DNA from: Brachyhypopomus gauderio
Lineage: Eukaryota > Chordata > Actinopteri > Gymnotiformes > Hypopomidae
NCBI RefSeq assembly: GCF_052324685.1
Contig: NC_135226.1
Coordinates: forward strand, 14,191,832 to 14,255,831
Direction: 5' to 3'
Length of the DNA: 64,000 nucleotides
This document shows positions 31,576 to 43,979 of the stretch, one piece after another. Below the pieces are notes generated by a model. The model saw only the letters and a program-made list of their open reading frames with translations. It had not been told where the DNA came from and made no database searches. The translations under genes and the position numbers were made by a program. Each line of letters opens with the position of its first letter. The first letter of the stretch is position 1.

Positions 31576-33294
31576 CAGTTTTTTGCAATTGCTAAGACAC
31601 AAAAAGTGGTCCTTATAGCACAATTTCTGAAACAACTAACCCATGTAGCCTATCTATTGACCGGGTGTGCCAAACCTTAAGCACATTCTCTGCCTTACAC
31701 TCATTTAGAAATGCTAAAACACACTTTTTGCAAAACTTTAAACACAGTTCTTCACATAAGACACAACATTCAAAACTGAAAACCATATGTTTCTTTTAGA
31801 AAACACAGCCACACAACTGCTACACTCACCTACCAAAATACCATACACAGTTCTCACACGTTACAACACTTCTAGCTCATTTTTACAAATTGTTATCAGA
31901 ACTTGATCCCTATAAAGAGGCCACAAGTTGCAAATCTTGGTTTGCACAACAATAGAGGCTAATACTTCACAGAGAGGTAGAGGATGAGGAAGAGGACAAG
32001 GAAGAGGAAGAACACAAACAACCATCACGGATGAGCTCCAGGCCACTTTGGTTGTCCATGGAGGCCATCGTGAACATTGTCATATCAAACAACAGTATAC
32101 CTTTACGACAACTACAACAGCACATCATTACTGACAACATCACTTTCAGCAACATTCAATCAGTGAGCCTATCTGCACTGGGCCGACTCCTGAGAAGACA
32201 TCAAGTGCATATGAAGCAGCTATACAGGGAACCATTTCAGCACAACTCTGACAGTGTGAAGGAACTGCACTATGAATATGTGCAAGTATGCTCTGCTATC
32301 CTCTTACTTATACTTTACTCCAGTGTCCTGTGCCACACAATGTTGAGTATGATATATGCCCATTTCATTCGGTCAAATACAGTACTGTAATACTGTAATG
32401 TTTGGTTTCAGAGAGTAATGGAGCTAGATGTTGCAGCAGTGGAACACAAGTTCCTTTATATTGATGAAGCTTCAACCTTGCCAAAACAAGACGCAGAGGA
32501 AGAAACATCATAGGACACCGTGCCATAGTCAGTGTCCCTGCAGCATGGTGGGAACATCACAATGTTTGCAGCCATTTGCCACAATGGTGTTGTCCATCAT
32601 CATGCTACTTTTGGTCCTTACAACACTGCTCACATCATCACCTTTCTCAACATACTACACAACATACTCATTCCACATCACCAGGGAGATGGACAAGAAC
32701 AGACCAGGTACGTTGTCACCTGGGACAACGTAAGTTTCCACCGTGCTACACAAGTATGACAATGGTTCACCGAACATCCACAGTTTGATGTGCTTCACCT
32801 CCCACCATACTCACCTTTCCTCAACCCAATTGAGGAGTTTTTTTCGGCATGGAGGTGGAAAGTTGTACAGTATTTTTGTCCTTTTTGTTTCCATGTGTAC
32901 TGCTCAAGCAAAAAGTAAATAAACCTTGTTACTATTTTACTTCATGGTGTTTATGAATGTGCGTAAAAACCTCTGTATTTGTGAACTATGATATAGTTTT
33001 GGAACAGACTATACACTGAACATTTAAAAAACACATGGTAGTAGTGTTTTCTATTTATCACATAAGTGTGTAGTCACATATAAGGAAGGCTAATCATCTG
33101 ATATTTGTGTGTAGCGTTTAGATGCAAAAATATGGTTTTGGCAAGAGTGGCAAGAGTTTTGGTTGAAGTGTGTGCTTTTTCCAAAAGTGTGAGATGTTTT
33201 GCCTGTTGTGTGTGTAGCATTGGCTTCTGTGTGTTAAGTTTCGACAAAAGAGACACAGTTTCAGAAATTGTGTCTTAGCAACTGCAAAAAACTG
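31576..33294 (+). mobile_element. IS630/Tc1/mariner-type DNA transposon (DD35E), inactive
   Basis: 1719 bp with inverted ends cagttttttgcaattgctaa / ttagcaactgcaaaaaactg, flanked by TA (31574-31575 and 33295-33296). The + strand encodes a decayed transposase: LYIDEA near 32456 (first Asp), VTWDNVSFH near 32719 (second Asp) and FLNPIEEFF near 32821 (Glu). I count 35 residues between the second Asp and Glu, including one stop. One base is missing after DEA, and further stops occur. A putative 126-bp intron interrupts the ORF (see separate entry). Confidence 0.85.
32286..32411 (+). other. putative intron inside the transposase ORF
   Basis: Reading YEYVQ up to 32285 and resuming with RVMELDVAAVEHKFLYIDEA at 32412 gives a continuous transposase sequence. 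The intervening 126 bp begin gtatgc and end tttcag and carry stops in frame. This is an inference from reading-frame continuity. Confidence 0.6.
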
Positions 33295-33296
33295 TA

Positions 33297-33685
33297 ATAC
33301 AGTTCATCTCAGACGATTTGGTTCATTTCTCAGATCAGAATTGAAATTCTCAAAACTGTTCATTCAATCTCCACATCTGCTTGTCACTTGTGCACATCAT
33401 AATTGCATTTCTCATTGTGTTTCACATTTTGCAAATGCTGTTGTACATTTTGCAAATGGTCATGGACAATTGTCTGTTGTTTTTTGCATTGTCAATTGCT
33501 TATGTCATGTTTATCAAAATGTGTTCTACGTACGTATTGTCTGTTGAATTGTCTTACCCTCCAAAACATTTAGTCTTTAGGTCATCACCTAGGTCATTAC
33601 ATGCAAAAGTGTTGTCATAATCTCTAAGGCATCATTTTACATTTAATTATTTTTTGTTACATTTTGGTAATCCTAATCAAACCAA
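33297..33685. other. AT-rich repeat-like flank
   Basis: Begins atacagttcatctcagac and continues ttggttcatttctcag, which recurs in the masp1 intron near 57848 (ttggttcatttctcac). It probably belongs to a second small transposon family; I could not place its other end. Confidence 0.35.
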
Positions 33686-33686
<1 letters not shown>

Positions 33687-33763
<77 letters not shown>

Positions 33764-33782
33764 TGTTTGTGTGTGTGTGTAC
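33687..33782. repeat. (GT)n microsatellite
   Basis: About 95 bp of GT with TT interruptions near the end. Confidence 0.95.
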
Positions 33783-35142
33783 GCATTCACCAACCACTCC
33801 TGGGGGGTATTCCAGAAAGCGGGTTTAACAAACTCTAAACTTAACTCTGAACTCTGAGTTGTCTTACCCCAGGGCCTTGTAGTCAAGGGGTTTCCCAACT
33901 ACCTTGGTCACCTTAGCCCAAGGAATGGTGGGATTGAGAAGATTCTCTAAATATTCTTTCCTAATGGTGGTCAGGAATTGCTTCCGCCTGTAAGGGACAG
34001 TTATGAGTTCATTATAATTATTATGAATTGATTTGAGTTGACTTTGAAGCAGGAAACACATTGAATATGTCTGTCACTAACCTAGGAATCTGTTACAGAC
34101 CAAAAAGTCCCTGAAAGTTTAAGAACAATGTCCCAGACATCGCCATGTGGGCGGCATTCACAAGACTGCTTACGCAGCACTGAATGGGTCAGAAGTAATA
34201 TTAAACATAACTGAACAGAAGAGAGATGCTAAAGATCTTTCTTACATTTGCTACTGGTGTGTATAATTGTGATGCCCTCTGGATATAAGAAAATCTGGAA
34301 AATAAGCTTTTCATGTTTTTTGTGTAATAATCATATCTCTCTGGAGTGATAGAAATTCCACAACACCCCTACTGTTTGCAGAATATTCTCAGAGCCTGAG
34401 AGTCATTTTCCATGGTCACACCGAGCTCCTACCACATCCAAGCTCTTGCTTCTCTGTATCATGCAACCTATGTGAAAAAGACAACCAAAGCATACCTGCT
34501 AATGTAAAAATCTTCACTAACCACAGAATTTAGTGGCGTCAGAAAGTCTGAGGACTCCCAAGTGCAGTGTTCTAAATGCAAGTGGTGCTCTCCTTCAAAG
34601 ACAACGAGTCCAGTAATGTCACTTTGATGTCACTGGTGGTAGTTCGAAAATGTGCGGTGGCTGGCTTCACATATGTTGGAGGGAGCGTTATGTTATCCTT
34701 CATGCTCCCTGGCAGTGCTATGCGATATAATGTGGATGTAATTGGAGAACTAACATTGGTAGAAAACTAATTTTAAAAGGATATCTGATCTGAAAACCAA
34801 AGTCCACAAGCAGTGGTTAAGGACAGGAAGATCCTGGGAGAATTTTAATTGATTAAAATTGAAGTAATCCATGAAAATGTAATTTTTTGTTTAAATAATC
34901 TTTGTCTGAATAATTAAATTTAACCTATGAGCATGGCTGTCTCATATGTTTACAGTAATATGAAACTGATAAACAGTAAGCCGTGTTTGCTCATCTTAAT
35001 CGAGGACCCAATAATCCCATAGGGCACAGCGTGTCTTTTCTACGTGGTTAGGACCTCAGCAGAATAACGCTGGTAATGCTGCCGTGTTGGTGTGTGCACA
35101 CTCCATAATCTCTCATTATTTCTCTGCAATTTATGCTTACAC
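33783..35142. other. intergenic, no gene seen
   Basis: Starts with a transposon-end-like stretch (attccagaaagcgggtttaa near 33809). No coding sequence is recognised. Confidence 0.5.
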
Positions 35143-35148
35143 ACACAA

Positions 35149-35213
<65 letters not shown>

Positions 35214-35221
35214 AACACACT
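35143..35221. repeat. (CA)n microsatellite
   Basis: About 78 bp of CA, ending acaaacaaacac. Confidence 0.95.
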
Positions 35222-36636
35222 CATTAGCAGAGTGAAGCGCATTTTGATGAAGGCTGTCAGAACTGTGTTGGTTAGGAGAAGTCTTTTTGGCAGCTATGAA
35301 ATCCTTATAATGTAGCCATATGCAGTAGTATTCAACCCCCTCTTCCTCCTGTCTGCAACCTAAACAGCCATGTGCACGCACACGCACACGGTCAGGAAAA
35401 GGGCAGTCGTGTGTCACTTTAGTGACACTGACTGCACCATGCAATAGAAGATAACACAGTGTGAGAGCCATTCATACTGCCCCAAACCCCCACACCCCAC
35501 ACCCCAACCGCCAATGCCACTAGGACAATGAACTAAGCAACTGATCAAAAGAAATTAACAACTTTTTAAATTAATTAATATACTTTTTAAATATTTGTTT
35601 AATGGCAAATATCATAATGTTAATTACGTTAGTGTGTATTATATATTCACTGATTAGATTAAATCAAAACAATACAGTGGACACTTTTGTCCTGAATACG
35701 CTTCATTGTGGGCAGATTTTAATGTTATTTCATCCAACAACTAGGTAGGTCGTTTTAGCCTACTGTAATTAAACTCAAAAACATTCACATTGATCAACAA
35801 ACATAAGCATAAACCCAACACACTGCATATATATTTTACTGTTGGAGAACTTTTTCACTGTTGGCAGCAGGGTGCATTGTGAGCGTGTGTTGTATATGGA
35901 TGATTAACAGTGTGTATCTGTGTTGTGTAATATTAGATTTTTTTAGTCATCATGGGCCATCATATCCATTGATATCCATTGATGAAATGACCAATGACAC
36001 AGAATGCAATTTCAGCACAGTAATACATGGTTCAAATCCAAATCAATGATTTTTCACGGCCAAATCATTTCACTTCTGACCTGTTACTTGTGTGTGGTGC
36101 AGAATTATTACACTCCATTTCACAGAGAAATACATCAACCACAGATGACAAAGCAAATTTGTTACAACTGAGCTGTTACATATTTGTGCCTGGGTGTTAT
36201 GTAGTCCTTTAAAGAGAGAACATTTTGCTCTTTTTTAAGACTGTATGCACTCTGATTCATTTTGATGGTATGTTTTACATTGAAGCATTCCACACATTGA
36301 AGAAAAGGTCTTCAATGTTTATAAAAGATGAAATAATAACCACACAGTGGAAGTGTTTCACTATGTTACATAAAACAGCAAATACAGACAGCTTGTATGA
36401 TCACCTCTCCTACATAAAATGAGAAATACACCTCAGTCAGTGATGGCCACTTCACAGTCCCACACCATGGAGATACTGTACACCATGTAAATCTTACCTG
36501 TGACCCTAAGGTTTCAGGCTGGGATGAATGTATCGGTGGTCACACAGTACGTCTAAAGGGTTAAAAGTGTAACATTGATTGTTAGAATGTGTAGATGGGT
36601 TCTGTAGGGATGCACTTATACATCTGTTGGGACTAA
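35222..36636. other. intergenic, no gene seen
   Basis: AT-rich sequence with only short, motif-free open frames. Confidence 0.55.
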
Positions 36637-36637
36637 T

Positions 36638-36720
<83 letters not shown>
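36637..36720. repeat. (GT)n microsatellite
   Basis: About 80 bp of pure GT. Confidence 0.95.
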
Positions 36721-36826
36721 TTGTCAATAGGCTGTGATTCTGATAGCAGGTGCTCTTTTATCATTTCAGTGCATAACTAAGCGGCTTCTGAATACCCCTA
36801 ATTCTGTACCTCACTCTTTAGAAATG

Positions 36827-36827
36827 A

Positions 36828-36875
<48 letters not shown>

Positions 36876-36886
36876 CACGGACACAC

Positions 36887-36978
<92 letters not shown>

Positions 36979-37051
36979 GGAGTCATATGTGGTGTCAGTG
37001 TGTCAGTGTTTGGACTTTGAGCACATTCTACACATTGTGTGTGTGTGTGTA

Positions 37052-37140
<89 letters not shown>
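36827..37140. repeat. inverted microsatellite pair: (CA)n then (TG)n
   Basis: A CA tract of about 148 bp (36827-36975, interrupted by CG and GG near 36868-36893) is followed 61 bp later by a TG tract of about 104 bp (37037-37140). The two arms are complementary, so the segment could fold into a long hairpin. Confidence 0.95.
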
Positions 37141-37141
<1 letters not shown>

Positions 37142-37866
37142 TATTTACTGTGGAAGGGTTAAAACTATTCTGACTACAAAGTGTTGATGTGTTGATTAAA
37201 AATATTTAATCAAATCAAACTATAGGAGATGGCATATAAAATTAAGACATTGAGGTTATTTGTAAGACACATACTTCATGTTATACTTGCAGCATATTTC
37301 TATTTAAATATACTGTATCATTATATGATAGACACAAAAGGAACTCAAAAATAGGAGCAAGACACAGACAAAGACAGAGATGACAAAACCAAATTGAGTA
37401 GATAGAAAAGAAAAAAAACCCTGACCTTTAACGCAATGAAAAACCAGGAAGGATCGATTTCAGTTTCAGAAATTATCCATTACTTATGTGAAACTCATTT
37501 GCACTTCTGCATTGCAATTTCTCCCAATTAGCTTCAGATTATTAAAGATTTCTGGTAGAGGCCTGAGTGACTAAGGATGAAGATGGTAATGACGACACTG
37601 ATGAATCGCAGCTCATGGCACTAGTAATCTCACATGAATACAGGCTGTTTGAACTGTCACACCCAAACATATCTGTCTGCCTTATGCTGCACAAACACAA
37701 GCCTCAAACATCAACGCAGTGCTGGAACATAGAGTTCTATAAAATTAGACCTATTACTGTATTTCGGTATATAGATATAAGCAGTGACTATGTAATGAAG
37801 CAATGAAGTTAGCCTTTTAAGGTAATATTTTATATTTAATTTTGCACATCATATAACTGAAAAAAG
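37141..37866. other. intergenic, no gene seen
   Basis: AT-rich; no feature recognised. Confidence 0.55.
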
Positions 37867-37872
37867 CTTGTG

Positions 37873-37921
<49 letters not shown>
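37867..37921. repeat. (TG)n microsatellite
   Basis: About 52 bp of TG with one TT interruption. Confidence 0.9.
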
Positions 37922-37923
<2 letters not shown>

Positions 37924-38081
37924 ACTCTGTTGTACGGAGGAAATGATGAGTTTGCTGTTCCTCAGGAAAAACGCTTATTTCTGCACAGATTTTCTGTGCT
38001 GTGTGGGGCTGTGTTAGATTTACGCGTAGGTGTAGTGCTATTTAAATACAAGTAAATGGGAAATCCACACAAAGATAGAAG

Positions 38082-38085
<4 letters not shown>

Positions 38086-38168
<83 letters not shown>

Positions 38169-38185
38169 AAATGTGCATGTGTGTG

Positions 38186-38231
<46 letters not shown>

Positions 38232-38287
38232 AAATGTGCATGTGTGTGTGTGTGTGTGTATGTGCGTAGGTGTGTGTGTGTGTGTAG
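38086..38287. repeat. compound (GT)n array with a duplicated spacer
   Basis: Two GT blocks are each followed by gcaaatgtgcatgtgtgtg (38167 and 38230), so the array and its spacer were duplicated together. Confidence 0.9.
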
Positions 38288-38439
38288 GTACGTGAATGAG
38301 GGAGTGAATGCCAGCGTAGGATGAGAGAACGGAGGAGTGTGTGAAGCAAAGGTGTACAGCATGTGATGAGGTCAGATGAATTTAACACTGTTAACATCAT
38401 GGGATTCAAATGACTTATGGTGAATCTCTGTCTCTTTAC

Positions 38440-38442
<3 letters not shown>

Positions 38443-38504
<62 letters not shown>
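38443..38504. repeat. (CA)n microsatellite
   Basis: About 62 bp of pure CA. Confidence 0.95.
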
Positions 38505-38505
<1 letters not shown>

Positions 38506-38844
38506 CATCATGATTTATGGATGAGACTGGCAATGCTTTGGTGAACACACACACGTACATAAATGGCCTAAGAGGTAATACGGACTTAGGAGAAGGAATG
38601 TCAGCATTTTAAGAAGATAAAGGGCATATGAGATGAGGGCTAACAGTGAGCAGGTGAAGGGTGGGTAGAACTGCCATCACGTTTCATCAAAAACACCAAA
38701 TTACCATTTGTTCTCTTTCTCTGTTTTTCTTTCTGTCTCTCTCTCTGTTTCTTTCTCTTTCTCCCTCACCAGATGGTGATCATGGACCAAGCTGGTCATC
38801 AGTGACAAACACCTGTTGAAAAGGGTGTGAGGATGAGTAGCTAA

Positions 38845-38846
<2 letters not shown>

Positions 38847-38926
<80 letters not shown>
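38847..38926. repeat. (CA)n microsatellite
   Basis: About 80 bp of pure CA, 85 bp after a CT-rich tract (38709-38768). Confidence 0.95.
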
Positions 38927-38928
<2 letters not shown>

Positions 38929-40415
38929 CTCCAGAAAATCTGATCATCTTAGCAACATTTTCCAGATTGCTTTGTCACCTTTAATTACAGAGGCAATTTT
39001 GGTGAATACATGTGTCTGTGTGCATGGTTATGTGTATGTTTATGTGACCAATGCTAATACAACTCATTCAATTGAAATGTTGCATGTTTCTATGCCTAAA
39101 ACTCTATCAAATGACTTTAGCTCACAGTATTCTGCCTTCTGTTGCACAGAACACATCTATTATCTTCTGAGTATGAGCATCCTGTCCTGAGATGCTGTAG
39201 ACAGAATGAGTGTTTATGGCTCAGTACATTTTTGGATGCTCATTGGGGCATCCTCTGAACCACTTAGTGTTCGAAGATTTTAACTATATTCTCTTGAAAA
39301 AGTAAATATGAAGGCTGCCTTAGTGTTACATTTACCAAAACCTTTTGATTAGGTTTTGGAATAAACTGATTTAGTCTGAGATAGTCTTCCACTTGATGAT
39401 TTGCTCATTTAAATTCATATGATTGTAAAACAGAAAGGAAGCATAAAGTCTTTCGAATGACCAGTCTGTGAGTGGTCTTCACACAAATTAAAATTTCCCA
39501 CCTGGCTCTGACTCCATGACTCTGGTGAGCTGCAATCAGAGTTCAGTCGCTCCGCTCTGACTTCAGCTGCTGCTCTCATTAAACCCACAGCACACTTTGG
39601 CTCGTTATATCAGTGCGGAGAATGAGCAGGGCGCCTAACTCCTGTTTCTCACGTCCCTCATCAGGAGCTCTAATTAAAACACTTAAATCAATGTCAAATG
39701 ACTTGTCAAAAGTGTGCGGATTTTATTGTCCAATAATAACAATTAATTCTAGCACAACTCAACAGTGTATTTCTCTTATTGTACCTCCTTTGTTATGTCT
39801 GGTTTTCCCTGACGGACCCAATAGCAGCGGGCACTGAGCAGGAACCTCGCTGCTGAACGGGGTTAGAGATGCACGCGCTTCTCGTGCTGGATTAACGCTT
39901 GCACGACTAACTGCTGGAACCGGGCCTGTTCTTTCGAGATTTCGAAGCTGCAAGAACCGCAGCCTACGAGTGCACGTTACATGGATCGTCGAGGCTTTCA
40001 GTAACGTTCATCTGGAGAAGCATATGGAGAAGCAATTCGCGTAGGAACAACACGAAAGATTCACCCACACGCCGTGTCACTAGGTCCACAGTACGTGTCC
40101 CTGCGCAAATATCGTACAACCTCTTCCCAGGTTCATGGGAGTTAGACTGTAACTAAATCTCTTTTAGCTTATGAACGATCAAACAGTGCGCATGGCACGG
40201 GTGCTAACTAGCCATTACCGTTACTTAAAAGAAGCGCGCGGCCTGCTATGGTACCCCGCTGCGGGACAAGGCAAACAGGTCCATGCGAGGCCCTAAAATA
40301 GAAAACGCGGCGGGACACGACGCAATTCTCGGAATACTGACGTTAGTGCGCCTGTATTCGAACCCACGAGCCACCTATTCATTCAGGTCACTAGATGTAA
40401 ATGGATGTAAATTTG
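38927..40415. other. intergenic, no gene seen
   Basis: The left half is AT-rich. From about 39830 CpG content rises; this may be distal promoter DNA of sst1, but I see no defined element. Confidence 0.5.
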
Positions 40416-40523
<108 letters not shown>

Positions 40524-40884
40524 GAGTAACACAGTCTACAGATTAACATCATGGAACATGGCGCGCGTGAAGATGTCCAATGGCCCCATCACCTTCATCT
40601 TTGGGAGATATAATGACTCATGCTGCTCACGCAAAATGGTGTCGGTATGCGAATTCGATTCTGCTGGCTTATGGAAATGATTTTAATATGTGGTGCCTAA
40701 ACTCCCACACGCAAGTGCGCGTATAAAGCTTCGGTATAAGATGCCGTATTAAGTGAGATTAAAATAGCAGGTAAAAGCGATCACTCGTCCATCTCAGTTC
40801 CGGAGGGGCGCACGCCCATAATCGGTGCGAACTTTGTCACTCTTCATCACTCAAGCGCGCACGGAGGAAACCCCCCTCGCCTCC

Positions 40885-40910
40885 TGACGTCAGACAGATC
40901 GCTTAAAAGA
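40885..40910 (+). promoter_or_regulatory. sst1.1: sst1 core promoter: CRE and TATA-like box
   Basis: A perfect palindromic CRE, TGACGTCA, is at 40885-40892. A TATA-like word lies in gcttaaaaga (40901-40910). The spacing matches the known somatostatin promoter, where CREB binding at the CRE gives cAMP response. The ATG follows about 115 bp after the TATA-like word. Confidence 0.85.
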
Positions 40911-41024
40911 ACGTTCTCTGGGGTGAGGGGAGACCAGCGGCACCAGACTGAGGAAACCGGAATCCAAGACAGAGATAACCGACGCTCCTTTTCTCCACCA
41001 GTATACAAATCGGTACTTGGAAAG

Positions 41025-41723
41025 ATGCTCTCCACGCGTTTCCAGTGCGCTTTGGCGCTCCTGTCCCTCGCGCTCGCTGTAAGCAGTGTCTCGGGTGCGC
41101 CGTCTGAAGCCAAACTACGCCAGTTTCTTCAGAGATCGCTCATCGCCCCGTCCGGAAAACAGGTAAAAAAGAAGAAAAATAGAGCCTAAGAAAGACTGGG
41201 AAGGGGATGGAAATTTTTTATCCACTTCTTTCCAAAGCTAGAAAAGAGCTTATTTCCAGACCGTTTGTTTTATTTGACAGTCTTATATCAAATAGCACAG
41301 TCGAGTTTTGGCGTTCCAGGGAACTGTCCAAGGTGCTGAACTTTAAGCGCAGTTGTATAGAATTTTTAACACGTACATGAAAAAGTTACATATTCTGTTT
41401 TGAAATGCAGCCGATTCTTCAAAAAACAGTACTAAAAAGTTCAATGCATATGTGAACATAGCAGTTGGGTTAGAAAGTTGAATTTCAATGTATATTGTTT
41501 TATTTTTTTCTCACAGGGGCTAGCCAGACAAGAAGTTTTAGAACTGCTTTCACAGCTGTTGCAAGCAGAAAATGAAGCAATGGAATCTGATGACTTGCCC
41601 CGTGGCACCGAAGAAGAGGACGTGCGCTATGAGCTCGAGCGAGCTGCCGGTCCTATGCTTGCTCCCCGTGAACGCAAAGCCGGATGCAAGAATTTCTTCT
41701 GGAAAACTTTCACGTCATGTTAA
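41025..41723 (+). CDS. sst1.1: preprosomatostatin-1 (somatostatin-14 precursor), two exons
   Basis: Exon 1 is 41025-41162 and exon 2 is 41517-41723 (TAA), giving 114 residues, the usual length for fish preprosomatostatin-1. The precursor has a signal peptide ([20 protein letters not shown], cleavage likely before APSEA), then [15 protein letters not shown], the neuronostatin position with a Gly-Lys amidation and cleavage site. The conserved pro-region ([16 protein letters not shown]) follows. The C terminus is RERK then [14 protein letters not shown], identical to mammalian somatostatin-14. Cleavage after LER would release a 26-residue N-extended form, two residues shorter than mammalian somatostatin-28. 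It is a secreted peptide hormone of brain and pancreatic D cells in vertebrates, acting on somatostatin receptors to inhibit hormone release. Confidence 0.98.
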
Positions 41724-41846
41724 TCATTTATTTTGAAAGCATCTTAAAGGTCTATTTTACCCCATTGTTTTGTTTGTTCTCACGTTTTGGTTTTCAAATA
41801 TTTACGACACCATAATGTTCCTGTTTCCAAAAAATGTAAATAAGAA

Positions 41847-41852
41847 AATAAA
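41847..41852 (+). terminator. sst1.1: poly(A) signal of sst1
   Basis: AATAAA lies 124 bp after the stop codon. Confidence 0.8.
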
Positions 41853-41859
41853 AATTGTT

Positions 41860-43385
41860 ATGTTTGTCATTTGACTAAAATGACGATAGTTTTAATTGGT
41901 CGTTTTTCTTATTTTTTTCAGAGAGGTAGGTGAGTCTGAAAATAATGCTTTATGAATGTATGCAAATTACTACAGACTGTATAAGAAAAGTCTATTTTTA
42001 ATTGAGTAAAATCTACGTTTCAGAGTCAATGCGTAATGCAGATTTGTCCTCCCAATAAATGCAATATACACACACAGAATGAAAGAGAAAAAGATGGACA
42101 TTTTAATGGAAAACATTGACATTATGTTCATCTGTGTGTCTGTACAACTGGCATAGGTTTGATAAATCACTATTCTGTTCAGTGCTTCAGTCCTTGTGAA
42201 AAGCCTTTGTCAGCTTGTCAAACACAATATATTATGTTTAGTAAATAGTGACTCTTCTGTTAAAGTGTGTTGGGTAATCTGTGAATAAGAGTCTGTGTGA
42301 GTAACTTTGAGTGTGGCAGAGTAACAGAGTAACAGCTTCACTAATGGATTCTGTTAAGAAAACTCTCAAACAGTTCAACCATGAGTGTGTGGTTAGATCT
42401 GATCAGAGTATCTCTCTCTCTCTCTCCCTCTCTCTCTCTCTCTCTGTATGTGGGAGATGTTTTACCTCCTGGCACAGATATATCTGGATTCTGGATGGGT
42501 GTATAGGAGTTCTGGACTGAAAAATGAGTGTTTTATTACCTCCAAAAAGATCCTATGGCTCATTTTGTATGTAATTCTGAAAAGGGGAGTTTCAGAAAAG
42601 TGTTGTGAGAATCCATTACTCTAAATAATAAATTGACCAAACTTAACAATCTAATACAGCAATATCAATGATGCAACGCAGTAAAGCTTAAAACATACAA
42701 TATGTGGAGTTCAGTTGTGTTTGTACACATCCAAATAACCATCATTAAACCTTATGTTGTAAAGCAAATCTCCCATGTGGCTGTCCCACATTCTTTTGAT
42801 TGAATTAACTTTGCTGCATATTGCATCCTTTTAAAATATCAATGTCCATAGCTCTCTAACTCACAGGCATCCAAACATCTTTGCTTGGTGAGTGGAAATG
42901 CAGTGCGAGTCATGAAGTTGGTAGTGTTAACCTGACTCTTCCAGCACTAAATGGACTGGGAAGATGAGGCCAGACCTTGTAGGCATTCCTTCTCCACTGC
43001 TGACTTCACCAAGCCAGGTACAGGAGCACAACATCCCACAAAAAGCCACAGTAAATGTGCAAAACAACAACAGTAACAACTGAAAGCAAGAACAGGAAGG
43101 GCAGGGAGACCTTTAGCCTCCGATCAGTGTGCAACAAATTAGAAACATATAACATTTGATACTTAGCAAATTACCAACAAACTAGTGAAAACCTTAGAAG
43201 AAGTTCTAGAAATGTACAAAGAAAAACAAATATACTCATTAACAGGCATACTACACAGACATATTTGTTTATCATGTCCTTTAGCACTTATAACTATTAA
43301 CAATTTTGTTAACAAACACGTCTGCTACACCATCTTGACATACTAATATAGTTAAAAGAGTTGCTCTGAGAAAACATGTCTGGGC
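41860..43385. other. intergenic, no gene seen
   Basis: AT-rich with a short CT tract at 42413-42446; nothing else recognised. Confidence 0.55.
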
Positions 43386-43390
43386 ATGTT

Positions 43391-43583
43391 GGGCAGCCAT
43401 GGCCTGGTGGTTAGGGAACTGGTCTTGTGACCGGAGGGTTGTGGGTTCGATTCCCAGACCTGAGGCCATGACTGAGGTGCCCTTGAGCAAGGTCCTTAAC
43501 CCTCAATTGCTCACTTGTATAAAAATGAGATAAAAATGTAAGTCGCTCTGGATAAGGGTGTCTGCCAAATGCCATAAATGTAA
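43391..43583 (+). mobile_element. tRNA-derived SINE with L2-type tail
   Basis: The head has a pol III A-box-like tggcctggtggtta and a perfect B box GGTTCGATTCC (43444-43454). The body follows (gaggtgcccttgagcaagg), then a tail (tctggataagggtgtctgcc, aaatgccataaatgtaatg) shared with the LINE fragment at 23425, as expected if that LINE family mobilises it. Confidence 0.85.
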
Positions 43584-43749
43584 TGTCTGGTGGCTGTCTT
43601 GGGCTCTGTAATCAGCAACCCATAACTTCAACACAGTCCAGTTGTATCAACCAATCAGGAAAGTCCTCCAGAAGGAGGCAGTCAGCACACCTGTCATTTA
43701 CTTTGCACATGCATACAACACAAAGAAGGGTGCACTACACATGCATACA

Positions 43750-43965
43750 TTTGGAAGGATGGTTTTTGGAGAATTTTGGATGGATGGTCTTTGGAGATCT
43801 TTGGATGGATGGTCTTTGGAGATCTTTGGATGGACTCTCTGGAGAACTGTCTGGATAGATGGTCTTTGGAGATCTTTGGATGGATGCTCTTTGGAGAACT
43901 GTCTGGATGGATGGTCTTTGGAGATATTTGAATGGATGCTCTTTGGAGAACTGTCTGGATGGAAG
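43750..43965. repeat. imperfect minisatellite, GGATGGATGGTCTTTGGAGA type
   Basis: Units of roughly 30 and 60 bp alternate between ctttggagatctttggatgg and ctttggagaactgtctggatgg, about seven units in all. The array stays open in several frames because of unit length, not coding. Confidence 0.85.
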
Positions 43966-43979
43966 ACATGGGACATAGT

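Noticed and set aside
32428..32788. Three overlapping + strand ORFs as possible host genes
   Set aside because: Together they are frameshifted pieces of the DD35E transposase.
43444..43454. A tRNA gene at the B box
   Set aside because: The cloverleaf is not complete and the segment continues into a SINE body and LINE-type tail.
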